Below, piece after piece: positions 26,426 through 35,244 of a stretch of DNA of 56,920 bases; within the stretch, counting starts at the first letter, position 1; the number at the start of each line of letters is the position of its first letter. The position numbers were made by a program, and so were the translations under genes. This DNA is from Mycobacterium colombiense (GTDB lineage Bacteria; Actinomycetota; Actinomycetes; Mycobacteriales; Mycobacteriaceae). The notes beneath the pieces are model-generated. The model did no database searches. It was given only the letters and a program-made list of their open reading frames with translations, and had not been told where the DNA came from. The stretch spans positions 1-56,920 of the forward strand of contig NZ_QMEU01000025.1 of the NCBI RefSeq assembly GCF_003284975.1, given 5' to 3'.

Positions 26426-26812
26426 TTACTGCGCGGCGCCGGGGATCTGGTAAGCGCACCTACCGGTCGTGTGTTCGGTGAGCGGGACGGGCTGGCCGTC
26501 CACCTGAATCGCGCAGTCGTGCGGACCGCCGGTTTTGTCGGTGTAGTTCAACGCCAGGTAGGGGCTTCCGGTGACCTGCACGGTCTGGGACCAGGGCACC
26601 GAAACCCAGGTGGTGGTGCTCGCCGGATACACCGGTGTTCCGGGGTCGGGTATGACGGAAAAGACATCCCCACCGCCGAGGATCCGGTACACCACGGTGT
26701 GTTGGCCCGGGTGGGCCTGGGCCCTCGGCAGCATCGCCTGCGGTGCGCTGCTGGCGGCGATGGCGAGAGCCGCGAGCACGGCCATGGTGCGCAAGCGCGG
26801 ATTCGTTGGCAT
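26426..26812 (-). CDS. Secreted MmpS-like domain protein
   Basis: A 128-aa exported protein. A signal peptide covers residues 1-33 (LAALAIAASSAPQ core, cleavage near AQA). The mature part (HTVVYRILGGG, then SVPWSQTVQVTG and CAIQVDGQPV) resembles the periplasmic domain of MmpS proteins, which partner MmpL transporters. No mmpL gene is nearby. ATG 26812 has AAAGGA upstream. It begins the minus-strand run leading to the LpqH-like gene. Confidence 0.68.
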   Translation of the reverse strand: MPTNPRLRTMAVLAALAIAASSAPQAMLPRAQAHPGQHTVVYRILGGGDVFSVIPDPGTPVYPASTTTWVSVPWSQTVQVTGSPYLALNYTDKTGGPHDCAIQVDGQPVPLTEHTTGRCAYQIPGAAQ

Positions 26813-26977
26813 GGCGTTCCTTTCGATATGCGAGTGCAGCGACACACGGTCTCGCCCGTATGTCTCTTGTTCGTCGATGAGGCAACCGCCGCCCGCGCGG
26901 TGGGTCCAGCAAACGCCCGCAGCGCCCGCCGTATCAATTAGGGATTTCCCTACACTTTCCGACGGCCGGACGCCCCG

Positions 26978-29749
26978 TTAGGAATCGACTTCGAGTTGGT
27001 CGAGGCGACGGCCGAGTTCGGCGCGTGACCGGATGCCGAGCTTGCGGTAGATCCGTGAGAGGTGGACCTCGACGGTCTTGGGGCTGATGAATAGCCCCGA
27101 GGCGATGTCGTGATTGGTCTTGCCCGCCGCCGCCAGATCGGCGATCCGGCGCTCGGCCGGCGTCAGCACCTTAGCGTCGTTTCGTCCGAAAGTAATGCGT
27201 TCCAACGAGCTTCGCGCGCGCCGTACCCACAGCGGCGTGCCCAGCTCCACGAACGTATCCACGGCGGCCCGCATCGCCGCGGCGGCATTCTCCCGGCTGC
27301 GCTGCCTGCGCAGGATCTCTCCGAGTAGCAACTGCGTGCGGGCGCGCTCAAACGGCATGGGCAACCGCTCGTGTTCGGCCATCGCCCGATGCGCGGCCGC
27401 CAGCGCCGCACCGAGGTCTCGCCCCCCGGCCAGCAGCATTGCCCGGCAACGCGCACCGGTCGCCAGCATCCACGGCCTGTCCAACCGATGTCCGTTGGCC
27501 TCCAAGACGTCGATGAGGCGCCGCGCCTCATCGAACCGTCCGAGCTGAATCAGGGCTTCGGCGGCATCGGGCAGAAAAGGGGTGACGAAAATTTCCGTGG
27601 CGCGCGGGCTTCGCTCGAACTCACTCAGCAGCGGTGAAAGCACTTGCAGCGCGGCTTCGTAGTCGCCCAGCGAAACCTCAAGGAAGCCAAGCGTGCTGGT
27701 GGGCCAGACGGTGACCAGCGCGGGCGAGTCGCAGCGCTCGGCGGCCGTCAACGCGGCGGTGGCATCGCGGCGCGCGACCGCCTCGTCGCCGGCGTAGGTG
27801 GCCACCAGCGCCTGGATCATCAGCGCCACGGCCAGCGGCAGGTCCGCGTCAAGCTGGCGCGCACGTTGCAGTCCATCCTCCCCGATGAGCGAGGCCTCCG
27901 CGAAATCACCGCGCCATATCTCATTGAGCGCGCTGTGGAACGCGCCGACCATCATTTCGCTTTCGGCGCCGCGGTCGATATAGCGTTGCCGAATTGCCCT
28001 GAGTTCCCGGCGCCCGTCGTCCAGTCTTCCTGTGCCGATGAGCAATTCGGCGCGATGTAGGGTTGGCCAGATCGTGGCCGACGACGGATCGTCGCCGTCA
28101 TCCAGCGTCATTGCGGTCCGTAATTCCTCTTCGTCGAGACCCTCGCCGACCAGGAATCGCACCAGCACGCGCATGCTCAACGCCTGGCTCAGCAGCTGGC
28201 GGTCGTCCAGCCGGGACGCCGTGACGACCGCCTCGTCAACCGCGTCGATGGCGGCGTCGAACTCGTGAATGTTGAGGCGTGCGAACGACAGTGTCGTGAG
28301 TATGTGGCTTAGCAGCCCGTCGTCTCCGGCCGCCGCATCCGCGGCCCGTTGCAGCTTTCGGGCGCTGTCCCGTGAACTGCCGTCGAGCAACGCCCACTGC
28401 CCCAGCAGGCTGAGGGCCTCGGCGTGTACATTCGCCGGCGCGGGCGTCCCGATGACTTCCTCGAGGATGCCCCGCGCCCGTGCGGCATCGCCGGCGCTGA
28501 AATGGAATGCGGCGCAGCGAATCCGGCGTTCGGGACTGACGGCGCCGAGCTCGTTCGCCAACTCGATGAATTCCGCGGCGGCCGCCGGCGCCCCGCGCCT
28601 GTTGGCCAACTCGGCTGCGGCATCGAGGGCCGTCAGCGTCTCCGCGTCACCGTGGGTGGCGGCCAGCGCCAGGTGGCGAGCCCGCAATTCCGGGTGGTCG
28701 ACCACGGTCGCCAACCGCCGGTGCATGACGCGCCGCTGCGTGGGCGTGGCCATCGTATAGACCGCGGCGGTGAGCAGCGGGTGGGTGAACCGCACACGGT
28801 TGCGATCGATGGTCACGATGCCGCGCCGCTCGGCGTCCAGCAGTCGGTCTACGCACTCCTGGACGTCCCGGGCGGTCGCCTGCGAGACGGCTTCCATGCT
28901 CGGCCTGGCCAGGCATGCGGCGGCGAGGAGGATGTCGCGAAGATCCTCATCCAGCACGCCGATCTTGGAGGCCATCAGCCCGGTCAAGGTGGTGGGCAGC
29001 GTCATCTCGATGCCCGTTTCGCCCTCGGGGATGGTGCGCGCTAACTCGATGGCGTAGAACGGGTTACCGCCGGACGCTTCGTGGATGCGCAGCATGGCGT
29101 GCCGGGAAAACGAGCGGCCCAACCGTGCGGTGATGACCTGGTGTAGCGCGCCGATGGCCAAGGGGTTGAGCGTCATTCGCCTCGTGGCGTCCGGCTTTTC
29201 GAGCTGCAACCAGGACACATCGTCACCGTCACCGGTGCGCACGGTCGCCAGCAGGCCGACCGGACCGGAAAACCGTCGTGCCGCGAACGCCACCACGCGA
29301 GCGCTCGACGGGTCCAGCCACTGGAGGTCGTCGATGGCCACCAGCACCGGAGTGTTTTCGGCCAGGATGTCGACGACCGAGAGGAACGCCGCCGCGACCG
29401 CACGCTGATCGGTCGTCAGGCCGTCGTCGCTGACCTGCAACAGAATTCGGTCGATCGCCAGGCGCTGGGGTTCGGGTAGCGCGCCAAGCACCGCACGATC
29501 GACCGTCGACAACAGGTCGGCCAGCGAGATGTAGGCCGTCACCGATTCCGTGATCGCCGCACGCGCGGTGAGAACACGCATCCCTTTCGCGCGAGCCTGC
29601 TCGAGCGCGGCCAGCCACAGGGTGGTTTTGCCGATGCCGGCCTCGCCCTCCACCAGCAGGCAGGCCGGTGCGGCCCGGCAGGCCTCGAGGAATTCGGCGA
29701 CGGCCTCGGCCTCCGCGGCCCGCGTCCCCGATGGCACCAACCCCACCAT
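26978..29749 (-). CDS. Large LuxR-family regulator with AAA ATPase domain (LAL type)
   Basis: A 923-aa (from ATG 29749) regulator: N-terminal ATPase with Walker A GEAGIGKT (residues 35-42) and Walker B VLVAIDD (135-141), a long TPR-like helical middle, and a C-terminal LuxR helix-turn-helix (about 862-923; LTPAERRIADLAAAGKTNHDI). LAL proteins bind inducers through the TPR region. The start is uncertain: the frame is open to 29971 without a clear ribosome site. Target genes are unknown; the adjacent MmpS/LpqH/proline-rich run on the same strand is a candidate. Confidence 0.88.
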   Translation of the reverse strand: MVGLVPSGTRAAEAEAVAEFLEACRAAPACLLVEGEAGIGKTTLWLAALEQARAKGMRVLTARAAITESVTAYISLADLLSTVDRAVLGALPEPQRLAIDRILLQVSDDGLTTDQRAVAAAFLSVVDILAENTPVLVAIDDLQWLDPSSARVVAFAARRFSGPVGLLATVRTGDGDDVSWLQLEKPDATRRMTLNPLAIGALHQVITARLGRSFSRHAMLRIHEASGGNPFYAIELARTIPEGETGIEMTLPTTLTGLMASKIGVLDEDLRDILLAAACLARPSMEAVSQATARDVQECVDRLLDAERRGIVTIDRNRVRFTHPLLTAAVYTMATPTQRRVMHRRLATVVDHPELRARHLALAATHGDAETLTALDAAAELANRRGAPAAAAEFIELANELGAVSPERRIRCAAFHFSAGDAARARGILEEVIGTPAPANVHAEALSLLGQWALLDGSSRDSARKLQRAADAAAGDDGLLSHILTTLSFARLNIHEFDAAIDAVDEAVVTASRLDDRQLLSQALSMRVLVRFLVGEGLDEEELRTAMTLDDGDDPSSATIWPTLHRAELLIGTGRLDDGRRELRAIRQRYIDRGAESEMMVGAFHSALNEIWRGDFAEASLIGEDGLQRARQLDADLPLAVALMIQALVATYAGDEAVARRDATAALTAAERCDSPALVTVWPTSTLGFLEVSLGDYEAALQVLSPLLSEFERSPRATEIFVTPFLPDAAEALIQLGRFDEARRLIDVLEANGHRLDRPWMLATGARCRAMLLAGGRDLGAALAAAHRAMAEHERLPMPFERARTQLLLGEILRRQRSRENAAAAMRAAVDTFVELGTPLWVRRARSSLERITFGRNDAKVLTPAERRIADLAAAGKTNHDIASGLFISPKTVEVHLSRIYRKLGIRSRAELGRRLDQLEVDS

Positions 29750-30026
29750 GAGCGTCGGCGTCAGGAGCCGTTGACGAACGAAGAGATTCCGGCCAGGCAC
29801 CCGGCGCGGCGAGCAAACTCGCCTACTTGCCGCAGGTGCACCTGGATGCGCATTGCAGCCCGGTTCACGACCCGGCGCACGTTCGCATACAGCGAACTTA
29901 TCGGGGCTGGAAGGCGCCTGCAATACGAAGCGGCGACCGGGGCCGGTTGGAGTGGGGCCGGTTAGCCGCACCGAGCCGTCACACCGGCGGCCGGCGTCCG
30001 GGTGGAGCGCCTTGACCTGCGGTGAT

Positions 30027-30101
30027 TGGTGGTCCCGGCTGGGATCGAACCAGCGACCTTCCGCGTGTGAAGCGGACGCTCTCCCACTGAGCCACGGGAC
30101 C
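30027..30101 (-). tRNA. tRNA-Val (anticodon CAC)
   Basis: The cloverleaf reads from 30101 to 30027 with acceptor GGTCCCG pairing to CGGGACC, T-loop GGTTCGATCC and 7-nt anticodon loop TTCACAC. The 3' CCA is encoded. It is transcribed opposite to the three tRNA genes that follow. Confidence 0.95.
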
Positions 30102-30281
30102 GGCGCCGAGACGGCGAACGACGTCGAAGACTAGCACGCGCCGGCCCCGACACTACCGGCCGCATGCTGTGACGGGCCGACGCGATAGCCTAGACACGGC
30201 TCGTACCAAGAAATTTGTATGTGCCCGCTCACGTGGACTATCGTCGTGCTTCGCACCGGGCGACGATGTTGTCCGAGGCGC

Positions 30282-30354
30282 GCGGATGTAGCGCAGTTGG
30301 TAGCGCATCACCTTGCCAAGGTGAGGGTCGCGGGTTCGAATCCCGTCATCCGCT
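30282..30354 (+). tRNA. tRNA-Gly (anticodon GCC)
   Basis: Acceptor GCGGATG pairs with CATCCGC; T-loop is GGGTTCGAATCCC; the anticodon loop contains GCC (CTTGCCAAG). Discriminator base is T and no CCA is encoded. First of a Gly-Cys-Val cluster. Confidence 0.95.
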
Positions 30355-30382
30355 CGAAGGTGCAAGTGGCGTGGACCCCAAC

Positions 30383-30456
30383 GGTGGAGTGGCCGAGTGG
30401 TGAGGCAACGGCCTGCAAAGCCGTGCACACGGGTTCGATTCCCGTCTCCACCTCCA
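30383..30456 (+). tRNA. tRNA-Cys (anticodon GCA)
   Basis: Acceptor GGTGGAG pairs with CTCCACC; anticodon loop CTGCAAA gives GCA; T-loop GGGTTCGATTCCC; CCA is encoded at 30454-30456. Confidence 0.95.
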
Positions 30457-30472
30457 AGCTTTTGGTTTCCCG

Positions 30473-30547
30473 GCGCGATTAGCTCAGCGGGAGAGCGCTT
30501 CCCTGACACGGAAGAGGTCACTGGTTCAATCCCAGTATCGCGCACCA
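30473..30547 (+). tRNA. tRNA-Val (anticodon GAC)
   Basis: Acceptor GCGCGAT pairs with ATCGCGC; anticodon loop CTGACAC gives GAC; T-loop TGGTTCAATCCCA; CCA is encoded at 30545-30547. In M. tuberculosis, as I recall, the corresponding tRNA-Val is the attachment site of prophage phiRv2, which is absent here. Confidence 0.95.
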
Positions 30548-30662
30548 GAGTTGCTGCATTTCAGAGTACGTTCTTGTAATTCAGAACCGGCTCCGTGCCC
30601 AATACGTGCCCAACTGGTCTGGTGGCTCGGTATCGCGACTCGCGATACGAAAGGTTTGCCAC

Positions 30663-31118
30663 ATGGCCGCACCCACTCCCCCCGCCTGCCCGATACCCGT
30701 CGGCGCTGTCGCCGGCGACTGGTTCGACATCGCCGACCCCGACGGCCACCGGATGCTCACCTGGTCGCGCCACGACGTCGCATCGTGTCGCCTCCGGTGC
30801 GATCCTGCGCGCGACACAATTACAGTGGTGAGGATGAGTGATCCGGACGCCGAGGCCGAGGCGGTCGAGCGCTGGCTCGATCAGCTCGACCCTGATGACC
30901 CGACGGTGAGGGTCTACGACGTCGAGGCGCTTTCCCGCGCGGCGAGGCAGCTGGAGCAGGCCGTCGCCGATGCCCTCGCTGCCGGCGTCCCAGCTCGTGT
31001 GATCAGGTTGACCACAGAACTCCTCGAGGATCGGCTCAGCGTGCTGCTGCGCACGGGCGAGACGATTCCCGCGCCCGAACCGTGGGACCAACTCGGCCTG
31101 CGCGACGACGACAGCTAG
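30663..31118 (+). CDS. Hypothetical protein after the tRNA cluster
   Basis: A 151-aa protein without a recognised domain. The N-terminal half (PVGAVAGDWFDIADPDGHRMLTWS) looks beta-rich, the C-terminal half is acidic and helical (AVERWLDQLDPDDPT, then LEQAVADALAAGVPARV). ATG 30663 follows GAAAGG; a second possible start is ATG 30835, which would leave only the helical part. It is the first gene downstream of tRNA-Val and may be part of the accessory block. Confidence 0.55.
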   Translation: MAAPTPPACPIPVGAVAGDWFDIADPDGHRMLTWSRHDVASCRLRCDPARDTITVVRMSDPDAEAEAVERWLDQLDPDDPTVRVYDVEALSRAARQLEQAVADALAAGVPARVIRLTTELLEDRLSVLLRTGETIPAPEPWDQLGLRDDDS

Positions 31119-31261
31119 TCTCCGCGTGGTTCGGGTGCGGCGGGCCGCAGGGATTGCAGGCCGCCCCTGCCCAATCCCCTGCAGTGCAACCGAGTTTCGA
31201 ACAATTAGATGATCGGCCGGACCAGATCAGCGGAATAGATATTCCCCATGCAGACGGTGTC

Positions 31262-31804
31262 CTACCGCGCGGCCAACTGATCGTTGATGTTGCTCCATTG
31301 ACCTTCGCCCTTGTGGTTGACCATGTTTCGGCATTGGCCGTCGAGGATGATCTGTCCGTAACTGTGGTCGGACGGCATGTAGTTGATGCTGGCGGCTACG
31401 CCGTCTTTATTGAGCGTTGCGCCGTGGTAGTGCTGGCCGGCTGGTGCTCCGTCGTTCCATCCGTGCGCGATCATCGCTGCTCGTATTTGCTGGAAATATG
31501 CATCGGGGTCGCCGTGGATTAGGAAGCTGAGGGTGACGGTGCCTTGAAACGGCGGGTCGCCTTGGTCGTTGCAGGAGGCGAAGGAGAATGCCCCGCTGAC
31601 GCCCTCCAGGTTGGCGGCGGTGACGATTTGTTTGGCTGGCTCGATCACCTGGGCCTTGGTCTGATCGTCGCTCATGGGGTGGGCTGTGTCTTCATAGGGG
31701 TTGCTCGATCCGGCGGCGTGTGGTTTGTGTTGCACTGGCGCGCATCCTCCTAACAACATGGCGACGGTCACAAGCGATGCAAGCAGTACTTGGCGCAACG
31801 GCAC
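31262..31804 (-). CDS. Lipoprotein of unknown function
   Basis: A 180-aa lipoprotein. The signal peptide ends in lipobox LLGGC about residue 19. The mature domain contains FSFASCNDQGDPPFQGTV and a run of aromatic residues (DPDAYFQQIRAAM) and ends with DGQCRNMV. GTG 31804 was chosen because AAGGA sits 7 nt upstream; longer ATG starts lie inside the upstream hydrolase fragment. It follows that fragment by 10 bp on the same strand. The family is not recognised. Confidence 0.7.
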   Translation of the reverse strand: MPLRQVLLASLVTVAMLLGGCAPVQHKPHAAGSSNPYEDTAHPMSDDQTKAQVIEPAKQIVTAANLEGVSGAFSFASCNDQGDPPFQGTVTLSFLIHGDPDAYFQQIRAAMIAHGWNDGAPAGQHYHGATLNKDGVAASINYMPSDHSYGQIILDGQCRNMVNHKGEGQWSNINDQLAAR

Positions 31805-31814
31805 GCGTTGTTCC

Positions 31815-32279
31815 TTAATGGTGGTGTTGGGCATCGAAGACATGGTTGTCGGTGATAGATCCTGGCGACCGCTCCCACTCGGGGTCAACGACGGCCGGCG
31901 TGTGTGGGCCGACGGTGACCGGTGGTAGCCCCGGAATCCTGACTTGCACGCCGCCCAGCGAATGGCGGTGTTCTGCGGTCATGCCGTCGGCTTTGAGCTG
32001 GTCGCCGTGGCCGGAGACAATGTCGGCCATGCCGTAGAGGGCTTCGCTGCCGCGATGGTAGTAGTAGGAGTGGTCGTGCGGGTTGATGCCATCGGAGCCA
32101 GGCACTTCGGCGCGGAATCGGACCGATCCAAACCCGTCGACGGCAGGGTCGCCGCCAGAACCGGGGTGCCTGTCGTCGGAGGCGGGGGCGCGTATCAAAA
32201 GCGGATATGAAAGCGCATCAAGGGCGCTACGGCTCGAATAGCGATGCCCAGCCTGCTGTCGACCGCTTGTCAGCGGCAT
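31815..32279 (-). pseudogene. Truncated DUF1023-type alpha/beta hydrolase remnant (C-terminal part)
   Basis: About 120 residues resemble the C-terminus of mycobacterial DUF1023 alpha/beta hydrolases: DPAVDGFGSVRFRAEVPG, then HDHSYYYHRGSEALYGMADI. The nucleophile-containing N-terminal two thirds are missing; the sequence before about 32170 (complement) is unlike a hydrolase. It is most likely a decayed 3' fragment, although translation of a short product cannot be excluded. It is followed by the lipoprotein gene, and the two may once have formed an operon. Confidence 0.6.
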
Positions 32280-32437
32280 TGCCGCGCTGGATGGTTATCA
32301 CTTCGCACGCGTAGTGCGGGGGAATCCCGACGCATACGTCTCATGCATGGAGCATATGACCCGCCCGGGAAATCCGCGGCGACGTCGGCAACCTGCCCTA
32401 GCCTGCTAGGTGTACCTATCCGAGCTAGGAGCGCGTC

Positions 32438-32623
32438 GTGTTGGAGTACTGGGTGGACGAGGACTACTGCGAGCTGTGCGGCGGTCCTGTCGCGGTCTAC
32501 ATGAAGCGGGACTACACCCATGGCGGGACTCCCCTCCCGGCAATCGCGCAGCGGGCCCTCTGCCTCAAGGGCTGCGTGGGTCAGGTGCTGTCGCCCGAGC
32601 GCATGACTAAACGCGGCGCATAG
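32438..32623 (+). CDS. Small Cys-rich (zinc-ribbon-like) protein
   Basis: A 61-aa protein with CELCGG near the N-terminus and CLKGC near the C-terminus, a spacing that suits a zinc ribbon. GTG 32438 is preceded by AGGAG, supporting the start. It is convergent with the following pseudogene. Function is unknown; nucleic-acid binding is possible but not shown. Confidence 0.6.
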   Translation: MLEYWVDEDYCELCGGPVAVYMKRDYTHGGTPLPAIAQRALCLKGCVGQVLSPERMTKRGA

Positions 32624-32636
32624 CGGCGAGGTCGTC

Positions 32637-33143
32637 TCAGACGTGCGGCAGCCGACGGGTCCCTTGTGCTGAGATCACAAATCCCCGGCCTTGAAAGTCG
32701 TTGCAGGCAATCCCGCCGGCACTGTCAACCCCGCAAAGGTATCCGACAACGGCCAGCGACTGGAGCGCAGGCAGCGTTCTGACGGGCTGCCCTTGGGCGT
32801 TTCCGTTGCTGTAGGGGCTGGAACCGGCGGCCTTTATGCCGCTGGCCGTCGGCATCAGCGTGTAGGGAATTTTATCGTTGTCTGCGACGCCGGGGATGTT
32901 TGTATGCATTCGACGCTGTCAGTGTGGAAGTTGCACGGAATCCCTTCAGGCTTAAGGAAATAGTCGGCGTTCGTCGAGTCGGGCGGATGGAAGTTGGGGA
33001 GCGCGACCGCGTAGTCCGTCGAGCGGCACGCGCGTAACTCGACAAATCAGGAAAGCGGAATCGGCGTGTGACGGTGTGCTGCAAGCTGATCCAGCAATCA
33101 GACCCGTTGCAGATACGGCCGCGATCTTTCGACAAGTGGTCAT
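32637..33143 (-). pseudogene. Frameshifted small secreted protein gene
   Basis: ATG 33143 begins a signal-peptide-like stretch (KIAAVSATGLIAGSACS). After about 33030 the coding signal moves to the +1 frame (CRSTDYAVALPNFHPPDST, then FLKPEGIPCNFHTDSVEC), and near 32910 it returns to the first frame (NIPGVADNDKIPYTL, ending YLCGVDSAGGIACNDFQGRG). The first frame meets TAA in between. Two compensating frameshifts therefore break an otherwise normal secreted protein of about 165 aa. A double sequencing error is the alternative. Confidence 0.65.
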
Positions 33144-33332
33144 GGGCGCTGAGTCCTTTCAGGTTCCTGGCGTTACGCAGAACGTTGCCATGCAGGTAGG
33201 CGGGTCGGGCGACCCGTGCCGTACGTGCTTATCCGCATGCTGATGACTTGTTTGCTCCCAGGTGTCGCCCCTGACCTTCGCGATATCGCGCGTCCCACCG
33301 CCCGTCCGACGGCACCGCATCAGCGCAAATGA

Positions 33333-33346
33333 AGTAGTGCACTACT
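33333..33346. promoter_or_regulatory. Perfect 14-bp palindrome AGTAGTGCACTACT
   Basis: Perfect two-fold symmetry without a spacer, 37 bp upstream of the ATG at 33383. The position is consistent with a repressor site on the promoter of that small gene. Confidence 0.45.
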
Positions 33347-33382
33347 CGTGCCCGCGCCCGCGATCGCGGACACGATCGAGCC

Positions 33383-33667
33383 ATGAAAGACAACCTTGCA
33401 CCGCCCAGCGGGGCGACCATGGTCGACGAATGGGACAACCTCGGACCGGCCTTCAGGGTGTTCGACGGCCCGGAGTGGAGCATCGACCACGCCGGCCACG
33501 GGCAACCGGCCGAGATCGTGGTCTCCGTCATCGGGCGGCAATACGTCGACGGGCGCGCCGAGTGCCAGGTCGTCATCGACTGTCCCGACACCCCGATCAT
33601 CGCGCCGGCCGCAGCCCGCCAGCTGGGCAGGGCGTTGATTGCCGCGGCGGACGCCGCGCACGGATGA
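33383..33667 (+). CDS. Small protein of unknown function
   Basis: A 94-aa soluble protein: an acidic N-terminal half (MVDEWDNLGPAFRVFDGPEW) and a C-terminal part with CPDTPIIAPAAARQLGRAL, which ends in a helix. No domain is recognised. It starts downstream of a perfect palindrome and converges on the universal stress protein gene. Confidence 0.6.
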   Translation: MKDNLAPPSGATMVDEWDNLGPAFRVFDGPEWSIDHAGHGQPAEIVVSVIGRQYVDGRAECQVVIDCPDTPIIAPAAARQLGRALIAAADAAHG

Positions 33668-33724
33668 CGTGGTGCGAGTGGCCGGCGCCGACCAGGGGGC
33701 GGCACCGACCGATTCTTGGCGAAC

Positions 33725-34183
33725 TCAGTCGCTGGTGTGGACGATCAACACGTCGGTCTTGGCCCTGCGGGACACCGCGGACGGGACCGAGCCCAGCAGC
33801 CGCCCGGCGACGCTGTTGAGTCCGACGTTGCCGACCACCAGCAGGTCGGCATTGACCTCCTCGGCCAAATTCACCAGCGCGTTGATGGGGGCACCGACGA
33901 CCGACTTCTCCTCGACGTCCTTGGCCCCGGCTTGGTGCGCGCGCTCCCTGGCATCCCGCAGGATCCTGTAGTAGGGCGCCTCGCCCACCGTCCGGTAGTC
34001 CTGACCGTGATCGCTGCCCGGCGGGATGGCGTAGCGGCCGCGCTCCTCCTGAACGGGAAGATGCGCCGTCACAACGATCAATTTCGCGCCGTGATCCGCC
34101 GCGATCGCGGCCGCGCGCCCCACCGCGCGCAGCGACGAGTCCGAACCATCCGTGCCGACCACAACGGTCTGATAGGCGCTCAT
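33725..34183 (-). CDS. Universal stress protein (Rv1636-like)
   Basis: A 152-aa single-domain USP. It closely follows the M. tuberculosis Rv1636 protein (reported to bind cAMP): VVVGTDGSDSSLRAV at the start, ERAHQAGAKDVEE, VGAPINALVNLAEE and the ATP/nucleotide motif VVGNVGLNSVAGRLLGSVP. ATG 34183 (MSAYQ) matches the Rv1636 start; ATG 34189 lies two codons upstream. It stands alone on minus between small secreted-protein genes. Confidence 0.92.
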   Translation of the reverse strand: MSAYQTVVVGTDGSDSSLRAVGRAAAIAADHGAKLIVVTAHLPVQEERGRYAIPPGSDHGQDYRTVGEAPYYRILRDARERAHQAGAKDVEEKSVVGAPINALVNLAEEVNADLLVVGNVGLNSVAGRLLGSVPSAVSRRAKTDVLIVHTSD

Positions 34184-34283
34184 TCTCATGCAGTGTAAGG
34201 CCCACCCCGACTCGCGAGAGAGAAATCGGGCAGACCCCCGAATTCGTGGTTGTTAAACGCCGCGAACACGCAATAATGCCAGC

Positions 34284-34583
34284 ATGCGTCTGATCTACGC
34301 CGCTGCGACGGTGGGCATCGCCAGTGCTGTGTCGATGGGGGCGCCCCCAGTTCACGCTGACACCGGCGCCCTCGGTTACGCCCAGTGCGTGGGCGGCGAT
34401 GCGAAGCCCCCACCACCAGGAGTAAGCGCCGAGAACTGGTTCCCCAGCGTTCATGTCATCGACAACGACATCGCTTCTGGCATTCCCTCCGAAGAAGTAG
34501 TTCGGCGATTGATCACTATGGGAGTCAAGCCCGACGACGCCGCCACCCGAGTGCGTTGTTATCTGGCCAATCTGCCGCACTAG
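34284..34583 (+). CDS. Small secreted protein, DUF732-like
   Basis: A 99-aa protein with a signal peptide (IYAAATVGIASAVSMG, cleavage near VHA). The mature part resembles DUF732 in layout: two Cys (YAQCVGGD and VRCYLAN) and a conserved hydrophobic middle (VIDNDIASGIPSEEVV). Members are secreted mycobacterial proteins of unknown role. It is the first of a run of small exported proteins in this block. Confidence 0.72.
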   Translation: MRLIYAAATVGIASAVSMGAPPVHADTGALGYAQCVGGDAKPPPPGVSAENWFPSVHVIDNDIASGIPSEEVVRRLITMGVKPDDAATRVRCYLANLPH

Positions 34584-34686
34584 CACCCGTCGGCTTTCTG
34601 AAACGGTAATGCGGCAACGCTTTTCAGGCCTCTCATTTTCTCAATGCGAGCCGGGCGCCAGCACGAGTTCGCGGTCAAATCTCCGA

Positions 34687-35244
34687 ATGCGTTATCTTCT
34701 GGCAGTGACCAGACCCGCTCACGTGAGCGCACTCGCGGCGACGCTGGCGCTGACGGCGTACTTCACTGCGCCCCAGGGCACCGCCGACCCGACAACCCAA
34801 CAGTCGCCTTTCCCAACGGGAAAATCCGGCACCAGCATCCATGTCACGGAATACAGCACCGCAACCGCCGACGTCACGGTCAACAACGCGACCTGGATCT
34901 CGTCCGGCTGCTCCGTCAGCGGGGGCTGCACCGTCATCGAGGTGACCATCGAAGGCAAGTCCAGCGCGCCGTTCAACTACAGCCAGTCCTCCCTGACCGC
35001 CTCCTCATCCCCGTGGCGGCAGGACCCGAACCGCGATGTCGAGGGCGGCTCATCGCTCGTCGACTACCAAAAGATCAACAAGACGCCGCCGCTGCGCGCA
35101 GGCAGTGTCACCAACGGCCAGACCGCCCACGGATTCGTCGCCTACGACGGCAGCATCAAACAGGGCGACGTTTACATCGAATTCAACGATCCCGATGCTC
35201 CGGCGGCCCCGACCCCATTGGCGGGCTGGAAAGTGCACACCTGA
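34687..35244 (+). CDS. Secreted protein with a beta-sandwich-like domain
   Basis: A 185-aa protein. A signal peptide spans residues about 8-36 (VSALAATLALTAYF core). The mature part is Thr/Ser-rich and beta-strand-rich (HVTEYSTATADVTVNNATW, then GCTVIEVTIEGKS, and ITNGQTAHG-like VTNGQTAHGFVAYDG), suggesting an immunoglobulin-like fold of the MPT63 or DUF4352 type, although this is not certain. The start at 34687 gives a normal signal peptide; ATG 34609 would add 26 residues without a ribosome site. Confidence 0.7.
   Translation: MRYLLAVTRPAHVSALAATLALTAYFTAPQGTADPTTQQSPFPTGKSGTSIHVTEYSTATADVTVNNATWISSGCSVSGGCTVIEVTIEGKSSAPFNYSQSSLTASSSPWRQDPNRDVEGGSSLVDYQKINKTPPLRAGSVTNGQTAHGFVAYDGSIKQGDVYIEFNDPDAPAAPTPLAGWKVHT

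Noticed and set aside
29750..29971. N-terminal extension of the LuxR-type regulator
   Set aside because: The frame is open but has no ribosome site and is rich in Arg/Pro without ATPase-family similarity; ATG 29749 precedes the ATPase start at the usual distance.
30548..30662. Prophage or integrative element at the tRNA-Val
   Set aside because: No integrase, excisionase or phage gene is visible in this window, and no second copy of the tRNA end was recognised.
32872..33135. Separate 87-aa minus-strand gene
   Set aside because: This frame is the third frame of the frameshifted secreted-protein gene; it has no ribosome site and no domain.
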